The position numbers were made by a program, and so were the translations under genes. A stretch of 64,000 nt of DNA. It comes from Chitinophaga rupis (lineage in GTDB: Bacteria > Bacteroidota > Bacteroidia > Chitinophagales > Chitinophagaceae). The stretch's first letter is position 1; the number at the start of each line of letters is the position of its first letter. The notes beneath the pieces were generated by a model. The model made no database searches. It was not told where the DNA came from and worked only from the letters and a program-made list of their open reading frames with translations. Shown here piece after piece: positions 54,691-63,965 of the stretch. Location of the stretch: contig NZ_FOBB01000012.1 in assembly GCF_900109685.1 (NCBI RefSeq), positions 62,001 through 126,000 on the forward strand, written 5' to 3'.

Positions 54691-57600
54691 CTAAAATGTA
54701 AGTTTATATCCAAGAGTCACCATTCGCAATGGAGGTAGTTGAGAGACAGAAAGCGTCTCTGGATTCAGTCCAATGTAATTGCTAATTGTAAAAAGATTCT
54801 GTGCTTGAATATATAAGAGGCTATTAACTTTAAATTTTGAGCCGAAAAGATTTTCTGGAAGATTATAGGAGATATTAATATTTTTAAGACTTACATAAGA
54901 AGCGTCGCGTATCTGACCATCACTATATATAAAGTTATAATAGGCTGATGTGCTTACGCCCCCATAGTCTTGACTCACCCTTCCAATTTCACCATTCTCA
55001 ATACGTCTGAAAATATTAGATGGTTGGTTTGAATTGTACTCTCCTGGCATGAATCCATAATATAGACTGTTTATAGCATTCTGCTTTACGAATTGGAATA
55101 AAATATCAATCTGAAATCCTCTTAATGTAAGAGTATTGCTAAAGCCACCATAGAATTTACGCGCAATTTCTTTATAGGCTGTAAAGTCTTGATAGAAGGT
55201 AATGCTGCCATCATTATTAACATCTTCAAATGCATATACTCCTGTCGCTTTTTCAAGTCCAATATAATGGAAGCCTTTGTATATAAATAGTGATCGCCCC
55301 TCTGCATAAACATTGTTATATGGCGAGGCTTCCAAGTTTGGATAAGAAACAAGTTTATTCCTTGGAATGGTTAACGTTAAACTATTCTTCCAATTAAATC
55401 CTCTTTTATTCAATATAGTAGTACTTACTTCAAATTCAACACCCCAGTTTTTTATTACAGCCGGGAGATTGGCCTGCACTGACCCAAAACCTGTCAATGT
55501 CGGTAATGAATACCCTACTAGCTGATTTGATGTTTTATTTTCATAAAAATCGGTAGTTAGAACTACAGAGTTATTTAGAATTCCCAGTTCTAATCCAAGT
55601 TCCAACTTACGTATTGACTCCCAGTTGTAATAAGGATTTGCAATTCTAGTTGGAAACAATCCTGTTGCACCTAAGTATGGTATATTATAAGATGAATAAC
55701 TGCTTAAGTATTGATAGTCTGATAATTGATCATTCCCTGCTGTACCGTAACTAGCTCTTACCTTTCCATAGCTTAAAATACTTTGGCTCTTAAAAAAGTT
55801 CTCATTTGTAAAAATCCATCCAGCTCCAATAGCCCCAAAGTTTCCATATCTTTTTCCAGGACCAAACCTACTACTACCGTCTCGCCTAGCAGTTAGGTTG
55901 ATTAAGTATCTTTCTTTAAAATTATAATTGATGCGCCCAAAAAAGGATATATATCGGTACTGCGTGTAGCCGCTTCGGCTGAATAGTGATGTAGCAGATC
56001 CTATATCCCCAATCAGCGCGTCTGATGGAAAATTTGATGCCGCGACAACTAAACTTTCATTAATGGTTTGTTGTATCGTTGAACCAAAGAGAATATTTAA
56101 ATCTCCACTCAATATTCTCCTTGAGAAAGAAACTTGAGGTTCGAAACTCCAAGTATTAATACTATTTGTAGCTTGAGTATTCTTTCGAAAATATGGCTTG
56201 TCCGCGTAGGATGGGCCATATGAAGTTAGAGGTGTCGTCATCGATTGCTTCATCTGAATGTTACTAAATCCAAATAAACTCTTTACTTCCAAACCAGGGG
56301 CTACATCATATGATAAGTTGGCATTTCCCATAACATTCTTTGTTGATGAAATAGACTTTCGTTGTAACTCTCCAATGGGATTAATCCAAGTATCTTTTTC
56401 CCAGTTTAATTGGCCTTCAGCATTCCATATAGACGGAGCATTGGGTGCCAAAAATATACTGTTTGTTGGATCAGAGAGAGGAATAATATTATTGTCATTT
56501 GAGTAGCTACTTGTCACTGTAGTTTTAAACTTTCCATTTCTGGATCTATTAGAAAGGCTGATTAATGACGATAGCCTTCTGTCATTAAAATCTCCCGGAA
56601 ATACAGTTGTTTCATTTCTGTACGTCCCGTTAATAAGAAACTGAGTCAATTCATTACCACCAGAAATGCTTACATCAGCATTAATTAACTTGTTGGTATT
56701 ACCAATAATAACTTTAGGCCAATTTGTGTATCTTGTAGTATCCCAATTACCGTTAATATCGTTATCAGAAGCTTGAGGACTAACTCCATCATTCGTAAAT
56801 GCTAATCGCCTAAGTTTTAAATATTCCTCCGTTTTCAGCAGTTTAATTTTACTTCCTACGGCTCCGATACCTGAATTAATATTAACGTCTACTTTAGTTT
56901 TACCAATATTGCCACGCTTCGTAGTTATTAGAATTACACCATTAGCTCCTCTTGATCCATAAATTGCCGTCGCATCTGCGTCTTTTAGTATTTCTATACT
57001 CTCAATATTCGCTATACTTAAATTGGCAAATGGGCTTAATGATGTCGCCCCACCTCCAACAACTTTGCTGGTTAAACTTTGCGACGGAAATGGTATACCG
57101 TCGATGATATACAGTGGGTCATTTCCATTTGCTATACTGTTTTGACCACGTAGTCTTACAACTATATTTGCTCCAGCAATTCCAGAGGTTTGTGTTATTT
57201 GTAATCCGGGCACTATCGCTTGCAAGGCAAGTATAGGATCAGCAACTGGTTGTTTAGAAATGTCCTTAGAACTAATTTTTGTTACTGATCCTGTATTAAG
57301 TTTTTTAGTTGTGTTGTAGTAACCCTTAACAACTGTTTCATCTAAATCGTTTATACTAATGTTTAGTTTTATTATAATACTTTTTCCGGTTATGACCAAT
57401 TCTCTTGTTTCAAAACCAACCGAACTCGCAATTAGCAAATCATTTTTTTTAGTATTTGATATGAAAAAAGCACCTGCAGAGTCAGTAGTTGACCCTTCAT
57501 TTGTTCTTTTAATCCTAACCGTTGCTCCAGGGATCGGAGTACCATCTATTGTCATTACTTTTCCAGTTAAAGCAATCGAAACAATATTTGAATCTGCAGG

Positions 57601-58056
57601 CAATCCATCCTCAACTACAATCTTCTTTTTAGGCTTAATAGAGATAAACTTCTCCCTCTCATAAGACCAAACCATTCCAGTCCCTTCAAAAACTTTATCC
57701 AGGACATCATCCAATGTCTTATCAACTGCAGAAATAGAAATCTTCTGCTCCGTATTAAAAAGATTAGAGGCATAAAAGAAGATCATGCCCGTTTGTTTTT
57801 CCAGCAGGTGTAGAACATCAGCCCGCCGTTTGTTGGAGACCTCTAAAGTGACTTTTATTTCCCCCTGGTTGGCAAATCCCATTAGGGATAGGGATAAAAA
57901 GATGACGCATAGCGCTATGCACCGTGTGAGAACGGAATAAAGTTGTCCCATAGATGAAGGATTTAGATAAATTTTAGCTTTCGTTATTACGCTGTAGGTA
58001 TGCCGAGAAAAAATGTCAATTCCGCAGGGACCTGAGACGCCTTTCAGGACCTTCAT
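54691..58056 (-). CDS. SusC/RagA TonB-linked transporter with STN domain
   Basis: 1121 residues; an internal ATG at 57951 directly before the hydrophobic segment (SVLTRCIALCVIFLSLSLMGFA) is an alternative start. Order: STN domain (VTLEVSNKRRADVLHLLEKQTGMIFFYA), beta-sandwich (ALTGKVMTIDGTPIPGATVRIKR), plug with YIIDGIPFPSQ and SIEILKDADATAIYGSRGANGVILITTKRG (split across strands), and a barrel ending MVTLGYKLTF. The STN domain fits signalling to the FecR protein encoded divergently. The first ~120 codons are GC-richer than the remainder, which hints at an exchanged body. Confidence 0.96.
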   Translation of the reverse strand: MKVLKGVSGPCGIDIFSRHTYSVITKAKIYLNPSSMGQLYSVLTRCIALCVIFLSLSLMGFANQGEIKVTLEVSNKRRADVLHLLEKQTGMIFFYASNLFNTEQKISISAVDKTLDDVLDKVFEGTGMVWSYEREKFISIKPKKKIVVEDGLPADSNIVSIALTGKVMTIDGTPIPGATVRIKRTNEGSTTDSAGAFFISNTKKNDLLIASSVGFETRELVITGKSIIIKLNISINDLDETVVKGYYNTTKKLNTGSVTKISSKDISKQPVADPILALQAIVPGLQITQTSGIAGANIVVRLRGQNSIANGNDPLYIIDGIPFPSQSLTSKVVGGGATSLSPFANLSIANIESIEILKDADATAIYGSRGANGVILITTKRGNIGKTKVDVNINSGIGAVGSKIKLLKTEEYLKLRRLAFTNDGVSPQASDNDINGNWDTTRYTNWPKVIIGNTNKLINADVSISGGNELTQFLINGTYRNETTVFPGDFNDRRLSSLISLSNRSRNGKFKTTVTSSYSNDNNIIPLSDPTNSIFLAPNAPSIWNAEGQLNWEKDTWINPIGELQRKSISSTKNVMGNANLSYDVAPGLEVKSLFGFSNIQMKQSMTTPLTSYGPSYADKPYFRKNTQATNSINTWSFEPQVSFSRRILSGDLNILFGSTIQQTINESLVVAASNFPSDALIGDIGSATSLFSRSGYTQYRYISFFGRINYNFKERYLINLTARRDGSSRFGPGKRYGNFGAIGAGWIFTNENFFKSQSILSYGKVRASYGTAGNDQLSDYQYLSSYSSYNIPYLGATGLFPTRIANPYYNWESIRKLELGLELGILNNSVVLTTDFYENKTSNQLVGYSLPTLTGFGSVQANLPAVIKNWGVEFEVSTTILNKRGFNWKNSLTLTIPRNKLVSYPNLEASPYNNVYAEGRSLFIYKGFHYIGLEKATGVYAFEDVNNDGSITFYQDFTAYKEIARKFYGGFSNTLTLRGFQIDILFQFVKQNAINSLYYGFMPGEYNSNQPSNIFRRIENGEIGRVSQDYGGVSTSAYYNFIYSDGQIRDASYVSLKNINISYNLPENLFGSKFKVNSLLYIQAQNLFTISNYIGLNPETLSVSQLPPLRMVTLGYKLTF

Positions 58057-58502
58057 ATATCCATATTATAACAGGCTTTTCTAAGGACGTAACATCCTTA
58101 TTATGAATTCACATGACTTAATAATATGTCCCAGTAGGACCTAGTTGTTTTTTGCTATAAAACGGGTGCTATATTAATAAACCGTTAAAAATTCATTTTG
58201 TACTGTTCAATTCTAAAAAAAATTGGGTTTTAGCCCAAATAAAATTGGCACCAAGGGGTTATTGCCCAGCATTTACAACACATTAACTTTAAGGCTGATC
58301 CTAACCAGTTATATTTGGATTGGATAAGGATATGGTCAATATCGTTTTAAGGGAGCATTTTGATTTACGGGCCAATAATTATAATTTTACGAAGACAAGC
58401 TCAACCGTAAAAATTTACCAACAATAGATAAGTTACCACTATTCCATTCAATGATCTCCAAATTTAGTGGTAGCGTCGTTTTCTCAACAAGGCTTGGGGA
58501 TT
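58057..58502. other. Divergent promoter region between SusC and the sigma factor
   Basis: About 450 bp without a gene. It must hold promoters for both directions. A small hairpin (TTGGGTTTTAGCCCAA) lies at about 58222-58237 and the rest is AT-rich. Confidence 0.5.
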
Positions 58503-59048
58503 ATGGATGAATTCAACGAAATAGAATCGGTCAGAAGGCTGATTGCAGGCAGTGAAGAAGCCTTCAATGAAATCTTTTACCACTACGAAGGTTATGTATT
58601 GCGCGAATCGCTGAAGCGACTGGGTCCAAACCGCCAGGACGCTGAAGACGTCGTGCAGGAGGTATTTATAAAGGTGTGGCACAACCGTGAAAAGCTGGAG
58701 TCCGGTGGCAAGGTATTCAATTATATATATACCATCATGCATAATGCATGTATCAATAAGATCGCTAAAAATAAGGTACGCCAAAAATACCTGGATGAAA
58801 AACTGGGCGACCCAAATAACAAGATGATCACTCCTTCCGCTGAAAATAAAGAACTCGCAGAAATCCTCCATAATGCCATAGAGCACATCTCCTCCCCGGT
58901 CAAAAGAAACATTATCAGACGCTACGTAGTAGACGGTGAAGACTATGAGAGCCTGGCCAGAGAAACCGGGATGAAAAACCAGACCCTCCGCAATTTTGTA
59001 TCTGAAGGGTTGAAAACAATGAGGAAATTTTTAAAGAATCAGCTGTAA
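58503..59048 (+). CDS. ECF RNA polymerase sigma factor
   Basis: 181 residues from ATG 58503; the frame extends 12 codons upstream. Region 2: EEAFNEIFYHYEGYVLRESLKRLGPNRQDAEDVVQEVFIKVW. Region 4: ISSPVKRNIIRRYVVDGEDYESLARETGMKNQTLRNFVSEGLKTMRKFL. Followed by its FecR partner after 41 bp. It probably drives the divergent SusC-SusD-redoxin operon when the STN-FecR relay is triggered. Confidence 0.93.
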   Translation: MDEFNEIESVRRLIAGSEEAFNEIFYHYEGYVLRESLKRLGPNRQDAEDVVQEVFIKVWHNREKLESGGKVFNYIYTIMHNACINKIAKNKVRQKYLDEKLGDPNNKMITPSAENKELAEILHNAIEHISSPVKRNIIRRYVVDGEDYESLARETGMKNQTLRNFVSEGLKTMRKFLKNQL

Positions 59049-59089
59049 GAACAGTACAAAACGCATATTCGCAGGTTTATTTAGTTAGC

Positions 59090-60247
59090 ATGGATCCAAA
59101 ATTCCGCATAATAGATCAGTTGTCCGGCCTCAAAGCTGCTGGAATTATCTCTCCTGAACAGGACGAGCAGCTTAGTGAGCTGCTGGCCAGTGATCCGGAA
59201 GCCAGTGAATTTAATGATGCGCAGGTGGCACTGGGTCAAAGTTCGGAGATCAACCAGATTATAGCTGAACATGATGCTCCTTCCATGTTATACAAAGTAT
59301 GGGAAGGCATTGATAAAGACAACCGGCGCCGCAAAGTCATAAAGATCCGCAGAACCCTGTCCATAGCTGCTGCCGCTGCTATCATATTCGGTATAGCCAT
59401 CGGAGGGATCGCCATCCTGCTACCCAAGAAACAGGATATCAACCATCTCTCCGCAGTTAACGAAGCAAAGTCCAGAATCGAATTGCGGCTACCCAACGGA
59501 CAGGTGGTTGACCTTTCTGCCCGGCAAGGACAGGTAAATACAGCCGGCGCCACCTTCAGCAACAACAATAAAACATTAACATACACCCCTACAGGCGCGG
59601 TTGCATCTGGTAATTCCACGTTATTGGTCCCCATCGGTAAAGACTATACTATAGCGCTTTCCGATGGGACAACCGTGCACCTGAATTCATCCACCTCTAT
59701 CACATTCCCGCTGTCATTTGCCGACCACCGGGAAGTAACCATTAATGGCGAGGCCTATTTAGAAGTAGCACCGGATGCCAAAAGACCTTTCATCGTACAC
59801 CTTCCCAATGCAAGCGTGCAGGTACTGGGTACGGCATTCAATGTCAATACCTATGATCCTGGTATCAGCCGTGTTTCCCTGGTCAGCGGAAAAGTAATCG
59901 TGAAAGACCCGTCTGCAAATACCGCTGGCCCGGTGATGCTCAAACCTGGAGTGCAGGCTGTTGCTTCAAATAAAGAAGTGCTCGTGCAGCCTTTCGATCC
60001 TTCCTACATCCTCTCCTGGAGACAGGGTATTTTCCGTTTCCAGGATCTCTCGCTGTCAAAAATCTGTGAAGTACTTCCTCGTTGGTTTGGGATCTCTGCG
60101 GTCATGGACAATGACAGGATCGCCAATTTTAAATTCTCCGGCGGCCTTTCCCGTAACATGTCTTTAAAAGAACAACTCTCCATGTTCCAGCTGGAAGGAC
60201 AGGTGGAATATTACTGGGATAAGGACAGCACACTGCATTTTAAATAG
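59090..60247 (+). CDS. FecR-family anti-sigma factor
   Basis: 385 residues. Cytoplasmic N-terminus of ~85 residues, one membrane helix (LSIAAAAAIIFGIAIGGIAILL), periplasmic FecR domain (LLVPIGKDYTIALSDGTTVHLNSSTSITFPLSFADHREVTINGEAYLEVAPDA) and a DUF4974 STN-like C-terminus (GIFRFQDLSLSKICEVLPRWFGI). It pairs with the sigma factor immediately upstream. Confidence 0.95.
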   Translation: MDPKFRIIDQLSGLKAAGIISPEQDEQLSELLASDPEASEFNDAQVALGQSSEINQIIAEHDAPSMLYKVWEGIDKDNRRRKVIKIRRTLSIAAAAAIIFGIAIGGIAILLPKKQDINHLSAVNEAKSRIELRLPNGQVVDLSARQGQVNTAGATFSNNNKTLTYTPTGAVASGNSTLLVPIGKDYTIALSDGTTVHLNSSTSITFPLSFADHREVTINGEAYLEVAPDAKRPFIVHLPNASVQVLGTAFNVNTYDPGISRVSLVSGKVIVKDPSANTAGPVMLKPGVQAVASNKEVLVQPFDPSYILSWRQGIFRFQDLSLSKICEVLPRWFGISAVMDNDRIANFKFSGGLSRNMSLKEQLSMFQLEGQVEYYWDKDSTLHFK

Positions 60248-60340
60248 CAAAATACAATCCTTACATTCTCTACTGAAATACAGTCATATTGTACAGAACT
60301 TCTTTATTCATGTATATATCAATACATCTGAACATGCTAG

Positions 60341-60604
60341 TCTGTTTATATAGGTTTGGGCCATGCATGGATAGATCCTGACATTCATACCTTGGCATGC
60401 AGCAGAAGAAGTTACTCAGAAGTATTTATAGATTTCTGGTTCAAGCAACAATATGAGAACGAACGGATAATCAATCTTAGTGGTTACCTGCTAAATGCGT
60501 GCAGGTACAAGATCAAAAAGGATCAGACAGAACAGCAAAATCGGGAGAAGCTATTAAGCACTGCCCTGGCGGATATAGAAACATCTACAGCGATTGATGA
60601 CTAA
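60341..60604 (+). pseudogene. Fragment of an ECF sigma factor gene
   Basis: The open frame has no credible start codon (only TTG at 60356). SEVFIDFWFKQQYENERIINLSGYLLNACRYKIKK resembles sigma-70 region 2 of Bacteroidota ECF factors (DVFIKLW...NLRAYLFTAVRNK). The frame ends soon after, without region 4. It lies between the FecR gene and tRNA-Gln, at the edge of the putative island, and is most easily read as debris. Confidence 0.5.
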
Positions 60605-60642
60605 TTGTAAGTTTTTAGTCGCCTAAAGGTGAGAGGAAATGA

Positions 60643-60682
60643 AAAAGCCGAAACTCTCTTGAAGGAGAAGCCTCGGCTTTTG
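60643..60682 (-). terminator. Terminator of tRNA-Gln
   Basis: The stem AAAAGCCGA/TCGGCTTTT (60643-60651 with 60673-60681) is followed by a T run on the - strand, directly behind the tRNA. Confidence 0.8.
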
Positions 60683-60753
60683 TTGCCCGACCTGGATTCG
60701 AACCAAGACAAACAGAGTCAGAGTCTGTCGTACTACCGTTATACTATCGGGCA
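60683..60753 (-). tRNA. tRNA-Gln (anticodon CTG)
   Basis: The cloverleaf folds fully: acceptor TGCCCGA/TCGGGCA, D arm with AACGGTAG, anticodon arm ACAGA-CTCTGAC-TCTGT giving CTG at 34-36, and a T arm with GGTTCGAATCC. CCA is not encoded. Its 3' half is duplicated at 42713-42765, so it is the likely integration target for the segment to its left. Confidence 0.93.
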
Positions 60754-60820
60754 TTACGCGAATTGGGAGGGCAAATGTATAAATTTTTTAAAAAATAGCC
60801 AACAAAATATATTTTCTCCC

Positions 60821-61993
60821 CTAAAAAACCGCTTTCAGCCTATCCGTGGCCTTTAACCCGCCCAGCACCTGGATATTGATCTCGTCCGACAAACCCAGCT
60901 GTACATACCTTTTTTCAAAGGTCTGGGGCTGTACTTCCACCTCCACATAAGGTTTTTCCTTTTCAAACCGCACTACGCTTTCCCGCACGGCCAGCACATT
61001 ATTCAGTTTTTCCAGCACAATATCAGCCGTGGCGCTATAACCGGCCCGCAGGAACTGGGTGCTGTCCAGCTTAATGGCGGCCCGCACCTCAAAAGTGGTG
61101 GCGCCTTCTTCCTTTACCCCGTTGGGTGAAATAAATTCCAGCTGGGCGTGATAGGTCCTTTCTTCGGTGGCCCGTACGGTAATGGCCAGGTCCATGCCGG
61201 GTTTCAGGCGGTTTACATCGGCTTCTTCCACTTTGCCGGTAAAGATCATGTCGTTCATATCAGCAATGGTGGCAACGGTGGTGCCTTCGTTGAAGGTGTT
61301 CCGTTCTATTACAAAGTTGCCTTCCTTGGCAGGTACATCCAGCAATATGCCATTCACGGTAGAGCGTACTTCGTTGGCGGCAATGCCGGATTGTGCGGAG
61401 GCGCCTACCTTTACCAGCTGCAGGGTGTTCTGCGCTTCCCTCAGGTCGGCATCGGCCTTATTGAAATTCAGCAGATACTCATGGTACTCTTTTTCCGCTA
61501 CTACCTTTTCCTTGAACAGCTGCTCAAAACGCTCCTTTTCTATTTTGGCGTTGGTGTAGGAAATGCGGGCTTTCTGCAGCTCGCTTTCCGCTTTGCTCAG
61601 GTTCACCGCATCCGGTGTAAGGCGGATCTTAGCCAGCAGCTGACCGGCTTTCACAGGCTGGCCGGCTGTTACATACACTTTCTCGATAATGCCGGATACC
61701 TGCGCTTTTACCTCGATCTGTTTGCGGGGCGCTACCGTACCGGTGGCCACTGCTTTCTGTACAATGTCGGTCACAAAAGCGGTATCGGTGCTATACACGG
61801 TTTTTACTTTACCGGAACGTTGCGATAAACAACCGGGTACTATTACCAGCAAAGCCAAACCAGCGGCCGCAGTGGTATACATGCCCAGGTTCTGCCATAT
61901 CTTTATAGTTCTGTAACCGGCTATTATTTTTAAGAGCACCAGGGTTACACGCGCTGCTGTTAGCAGTAATACGCTTTTCTTTCTCGTTTTCAT
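60821..61993 (-). CDS. Periplasmic adaptor (MacA/HlyD-type) of an ABC efflux system
   Basis: 390 residues. A membrane-spanning/signal region with a lipobox-like VIVPGC precedes the barrel-sandwich lipoyl half (ATGTVAPRKQIEVKAQVSGIIEKVYVTAGQPVKAGQLLAKI), a helical hairpin (AESELQKARISYTNAKIEKERFEQLFKEKVVAEKEYHEYLL) and beta-barrel. Two genes upstream in the same operon encode the permease (2 bp gap) and ATPase, the MacA-MacB arrangement with a separate ATPase. Exports an unknown molecule via TolC-like channel. Confidence 0.93.
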   Translation of the reverse strand: MKTRKKSVLLLTAARVTLVLLKIIAGYRTIKIWQNLGMYTTAAAGLALLVIVPGCLSQRSGKVKTVYSTDTAFVTDIVQKAVATGTVAPRKQIEVKAQVSGIIEKVYVTAGQPVKAGQLLAKIRLTPDAVNLSKAESELQKARISYTNAKIEKERFEQLFKEKVVAEKEYHEYLLNFNKADADLREAQNTLQLVKVGASAQSGIAANEVRSTVNGILLDVPAKEGNFVIERNTFNEGTTVATIADMNDMIFTGKVEEADVNRLKPGMDLAITVRATEERTYHAQLEFISPNGVKEEGATTFEVRAAIKLDSTQFLRAGYSATADIVLEKLNNVLAVRESVVRFEKEKPYVEVEVQPQTFEKRYVQLGLSDEINIQVLGGLKATDRLKAVF

Positions 61994-61995
61994 GT

Positions 61996-63243
61996 CTACT
62001 CAGTTTTAAGTGCTTCAATCGGGTTTATTCTGGCTGCATTGCCTGCCGGCACCAGCCCGGCCAGGGCGCCGGTTACCACCAGTATTATTACGGCGGTAAG
62101 GGCTACCTGCAGATCTATTTGCGGGTCCTTGAAAAATTCACTTTTAAAACCGGAGCTGTCCAGGAAGTTGCGTACACCGGCAATAATGCCCATCCCGGTG
62201 ATCAGTCCTACATAACCGGCAGCGCTGGTAATGACTACAGATTCCATGATGATCAGGCTTATAATAGACGCCGGCGTGGCGCCTAAGGCTTTACGTACGC
62301 CTATTTCCCGGGTACGTTCCTTTACAATAATGAGCATAATGTTGCTCACGCCAATGATACCAGCCACGATGGTACCTGCGCCTACGATCCAGATGAACAG
62401 CCGGATGCCGGCAAACAGGCTCACATACTTGTTAAATTCTTTTTCGGAGTTAAAAGAGCCCATGGCTTCTGTATCCTGTGGCTGGATGGTATGCCGGGCA
62501 GCCATCAGGCTCCGGATAGCCGCTTCCACTTTCTCGGCCGGCACATTGGGTCTTGGGCAAACGGTGAACAGGGAAATGTTATCCTTGTAGTCAAACGTGT
62601 GCTGTAACGTGTAAAGGGGTACGAAAACCGTTTCTGCATCTTCTTTATGACTGGCTGATTCCTCCGTGGTAAAACAGCCCACTACACGGAAAGGCACACC
62701 CTGTATATTAATGAACTGCCCGATGGGATCCTGCCTGGGGAAGAATACTTCCCGGATACGCTCCCCTATCACGGCTACCTTGCGCTCCTGCTGCAGGTCC
62801 AGGATATTCAGGAAACGGCCTTTGGGAAATGCCATGGTTTTAATATGCTGCAGGTCCGGGTGCACGCCTTTAAGAGTAAACGCCATGCTCTTTTGCCGGT
62901 ACACCATGTTTATTTTTCCATTGGGGTTTAGGCCTGGCGCCAGGTATTGAATATCGGGTACCTTGTGCTGAATGGCCTGATAGTCGCCATTGTCGAATGT
63001 GATCTTACGGCCCGGCGCTAATCCTTTATACGGAGTACGGGTAATTTCCGGCCAAATGTAAATGCTGTTGCGCGCGGCGCTGCTGAACATCTGATACACC
63101 CCGTTCTGCAAGCCTTTACCGGCGCCCAGCAACAATACCAGCATTAAAATGCCCCAGAACACGCCAAAGGCCGTGAGCAAGGTTCTTAGTTTATGTTTTT
63201 TGACAGAGCTCCAGATCTCCTGCCAGTTATCAAAGTCAAACAT
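61996..63243 (-). CDS. ABC transporter permease (MacB/FtsX-type)
   Basis: 415 residues. One N-terminal helix ([24 protein letters not shown]), a large periplasmic domain (Mac[24 protein letters not shown] to [11 protein letters not shown]), and three C-terminal helices of the FtsX domain ([42 protein letters not shown]). No ATPase domain is fused, unlike E. coli MacB; the ATPase gene overlaps its start by 8 bp. Confidence 0.94.
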   Translation of the reverse strand: MFDFDNWQEIWSSVKKHKLRTLLTAFGVFWGILMLVLLLGAGKGLQNGVYQMFSSAARNSIYIWPEITRTPYKGLAPGRKITFDNGDYQAIQHKVPDIQYLAPGLNPNGKINMVYRQKSMAFTLKGVHPDLQHIKTMAFPKGRFLNILDLQQERKVAVIGERIREVFFPRQDPIGQFINIQGVPFRVVGCFTTEESASHKEDAETVFVPLYTLQHTFDYKDNISLFTVCPRPNVPAEKVEAAIRSLMAARHTIQPQDTEAMGSFNSEKEFNKYVSLFAGIRLFIWIVGAGTIVAGIIGVSNIMLIIVKERTREIGVRKALGATPASIISLIIMESVVITSAAGYVGLITGMGIIAGVRNFLDSSGFKSEFFKDPQIDLQVALTAVIILVVTGALAGLVPAGNAARINPIEALKTE

Positions 63244-63922
63244 GATATAAAATATTTGTGTCAGCAGTTACCAAACCATCTTTTACACGGATCACGCGTT
63301 CTGCTTTATCCGCAACATCCTGTTCATGGGTAACCATAATAATGGTCATACCCTGCTCATGCAGCTCTTTAAACACCTCCATAATTTCATCCGAAGTATT
63401 GGAATCCAGCGCGCCGGTGGGTTCATCTGCCAGTATGATCTTGGGATTACCTGCCAGCGCACGGGCTATGGCCACACGTTGTTTCTGCCCGCCGGATAAA
63501 GCTGTGGGCAGATGATCGGCGCGGTTCTTCAGTCCTACGCGGTCCAGCAACTCCAGCGCCATTTCATTCCGCTTTTGGCGGTTTACTTTCTGGTAGTATA
63601 GTGGCAGCGCTACATTTTCCATCGCATTTTTAAACGGCAGCAGGTTAAATGACTGGAATACAAAACCAATGTACTGGTTCCGGAACCAGGCAGCCTTCGA
63701 CTGGGAAAGATGTTTCACCAGTGTGCCATCCAGGTAATATTTGCCGGTGTCATAATCATCCAGTATACCCAGCACATTCAGCAGTGTGGATTTACCGGAG
63801 CCCGACTGCCCCATAATGGCTACAAACTCACCGGTGGCCACTTCCAGGTCAATGCCCTTTAAGATGGGCAGCTGGCCGTTGGCCGTTTTATATGCTTTCT
63901 TCACCTGTTGTAATACTACCAT
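63236..63922 (-). CDS. ABC transporter ATP-binding protein (LolD/MacB type)
   Basis: 228 residues with Walker [11 protein letters not shown]-loop [11 protein letters not shown], signature [15 protein letters not shown], Walker [13 protein letters not shown] and H-loop MVTHE. It powers the MacB-like permease encoded downstream with an 8-bp overlap. First gene of the efflux operon. Confidence 0.97.
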   Translation of the reverse strand: MVVLQQVKKAYKTANGQLPILKGIDLEVATGEFVAIMGQSGSGKSTLLNVLGILDDYDTGKYYLDGTLVKHLSQSKAAWFRNQYIGFVFQSFNLLPFKNAMENVALPLYYQKVNRQKRNEMALELLDRVGLKNRADHLPTALSGGQKQRVAIARALAGNPKIILADEPTGALDSNTSDEIMEVFKELHEQGMTIIMVTHEQDVADKAERVIRVKDGLVTADTNILYHV

Positions 63923-63933
63923 AACTCATCATT

Positions 63934-63965
63934 TTTATGCATACACTGCTTTATGCATACACTGC
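63934..63965. repeat. Two tandem 16-bp copies upstream of the efflux operon
   Basis: TTTATGCATACACTGC occurs twice head to tail (63934-63949 and 63950-63965), 12-43 bp upstream of the ATPase start. A related GGTATGC follows. Each copy contains ATGCAT. It may be a regulator site, or simply a short tandem duplication. Confidence 0.6.

Noticed and set aside
42713-60753. Integrase, transposase or conjugation genes for the putative island
   Set aside because: All frames in this span were read for tyrosine/serine recombinase or relaxase motifs and none was seen; the island call rests on the repeats and composition only.
60629-60856. 75-residue + strand ORF across tRNA-Gln
   Set aside because: PDLDSNQDK is the antisense translation of the tRNA, a known artefact, and the frame overlaps the real tRNA and the end of the efflux adaptor gene.
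61148-61828. 226-residue + strand ORF antisense to the efflux adaptor
   Set aside because: Composition rich in Gly, Phe and Tyr from antisense of a GC-rich gene; the adaptor on the - strand is certain.
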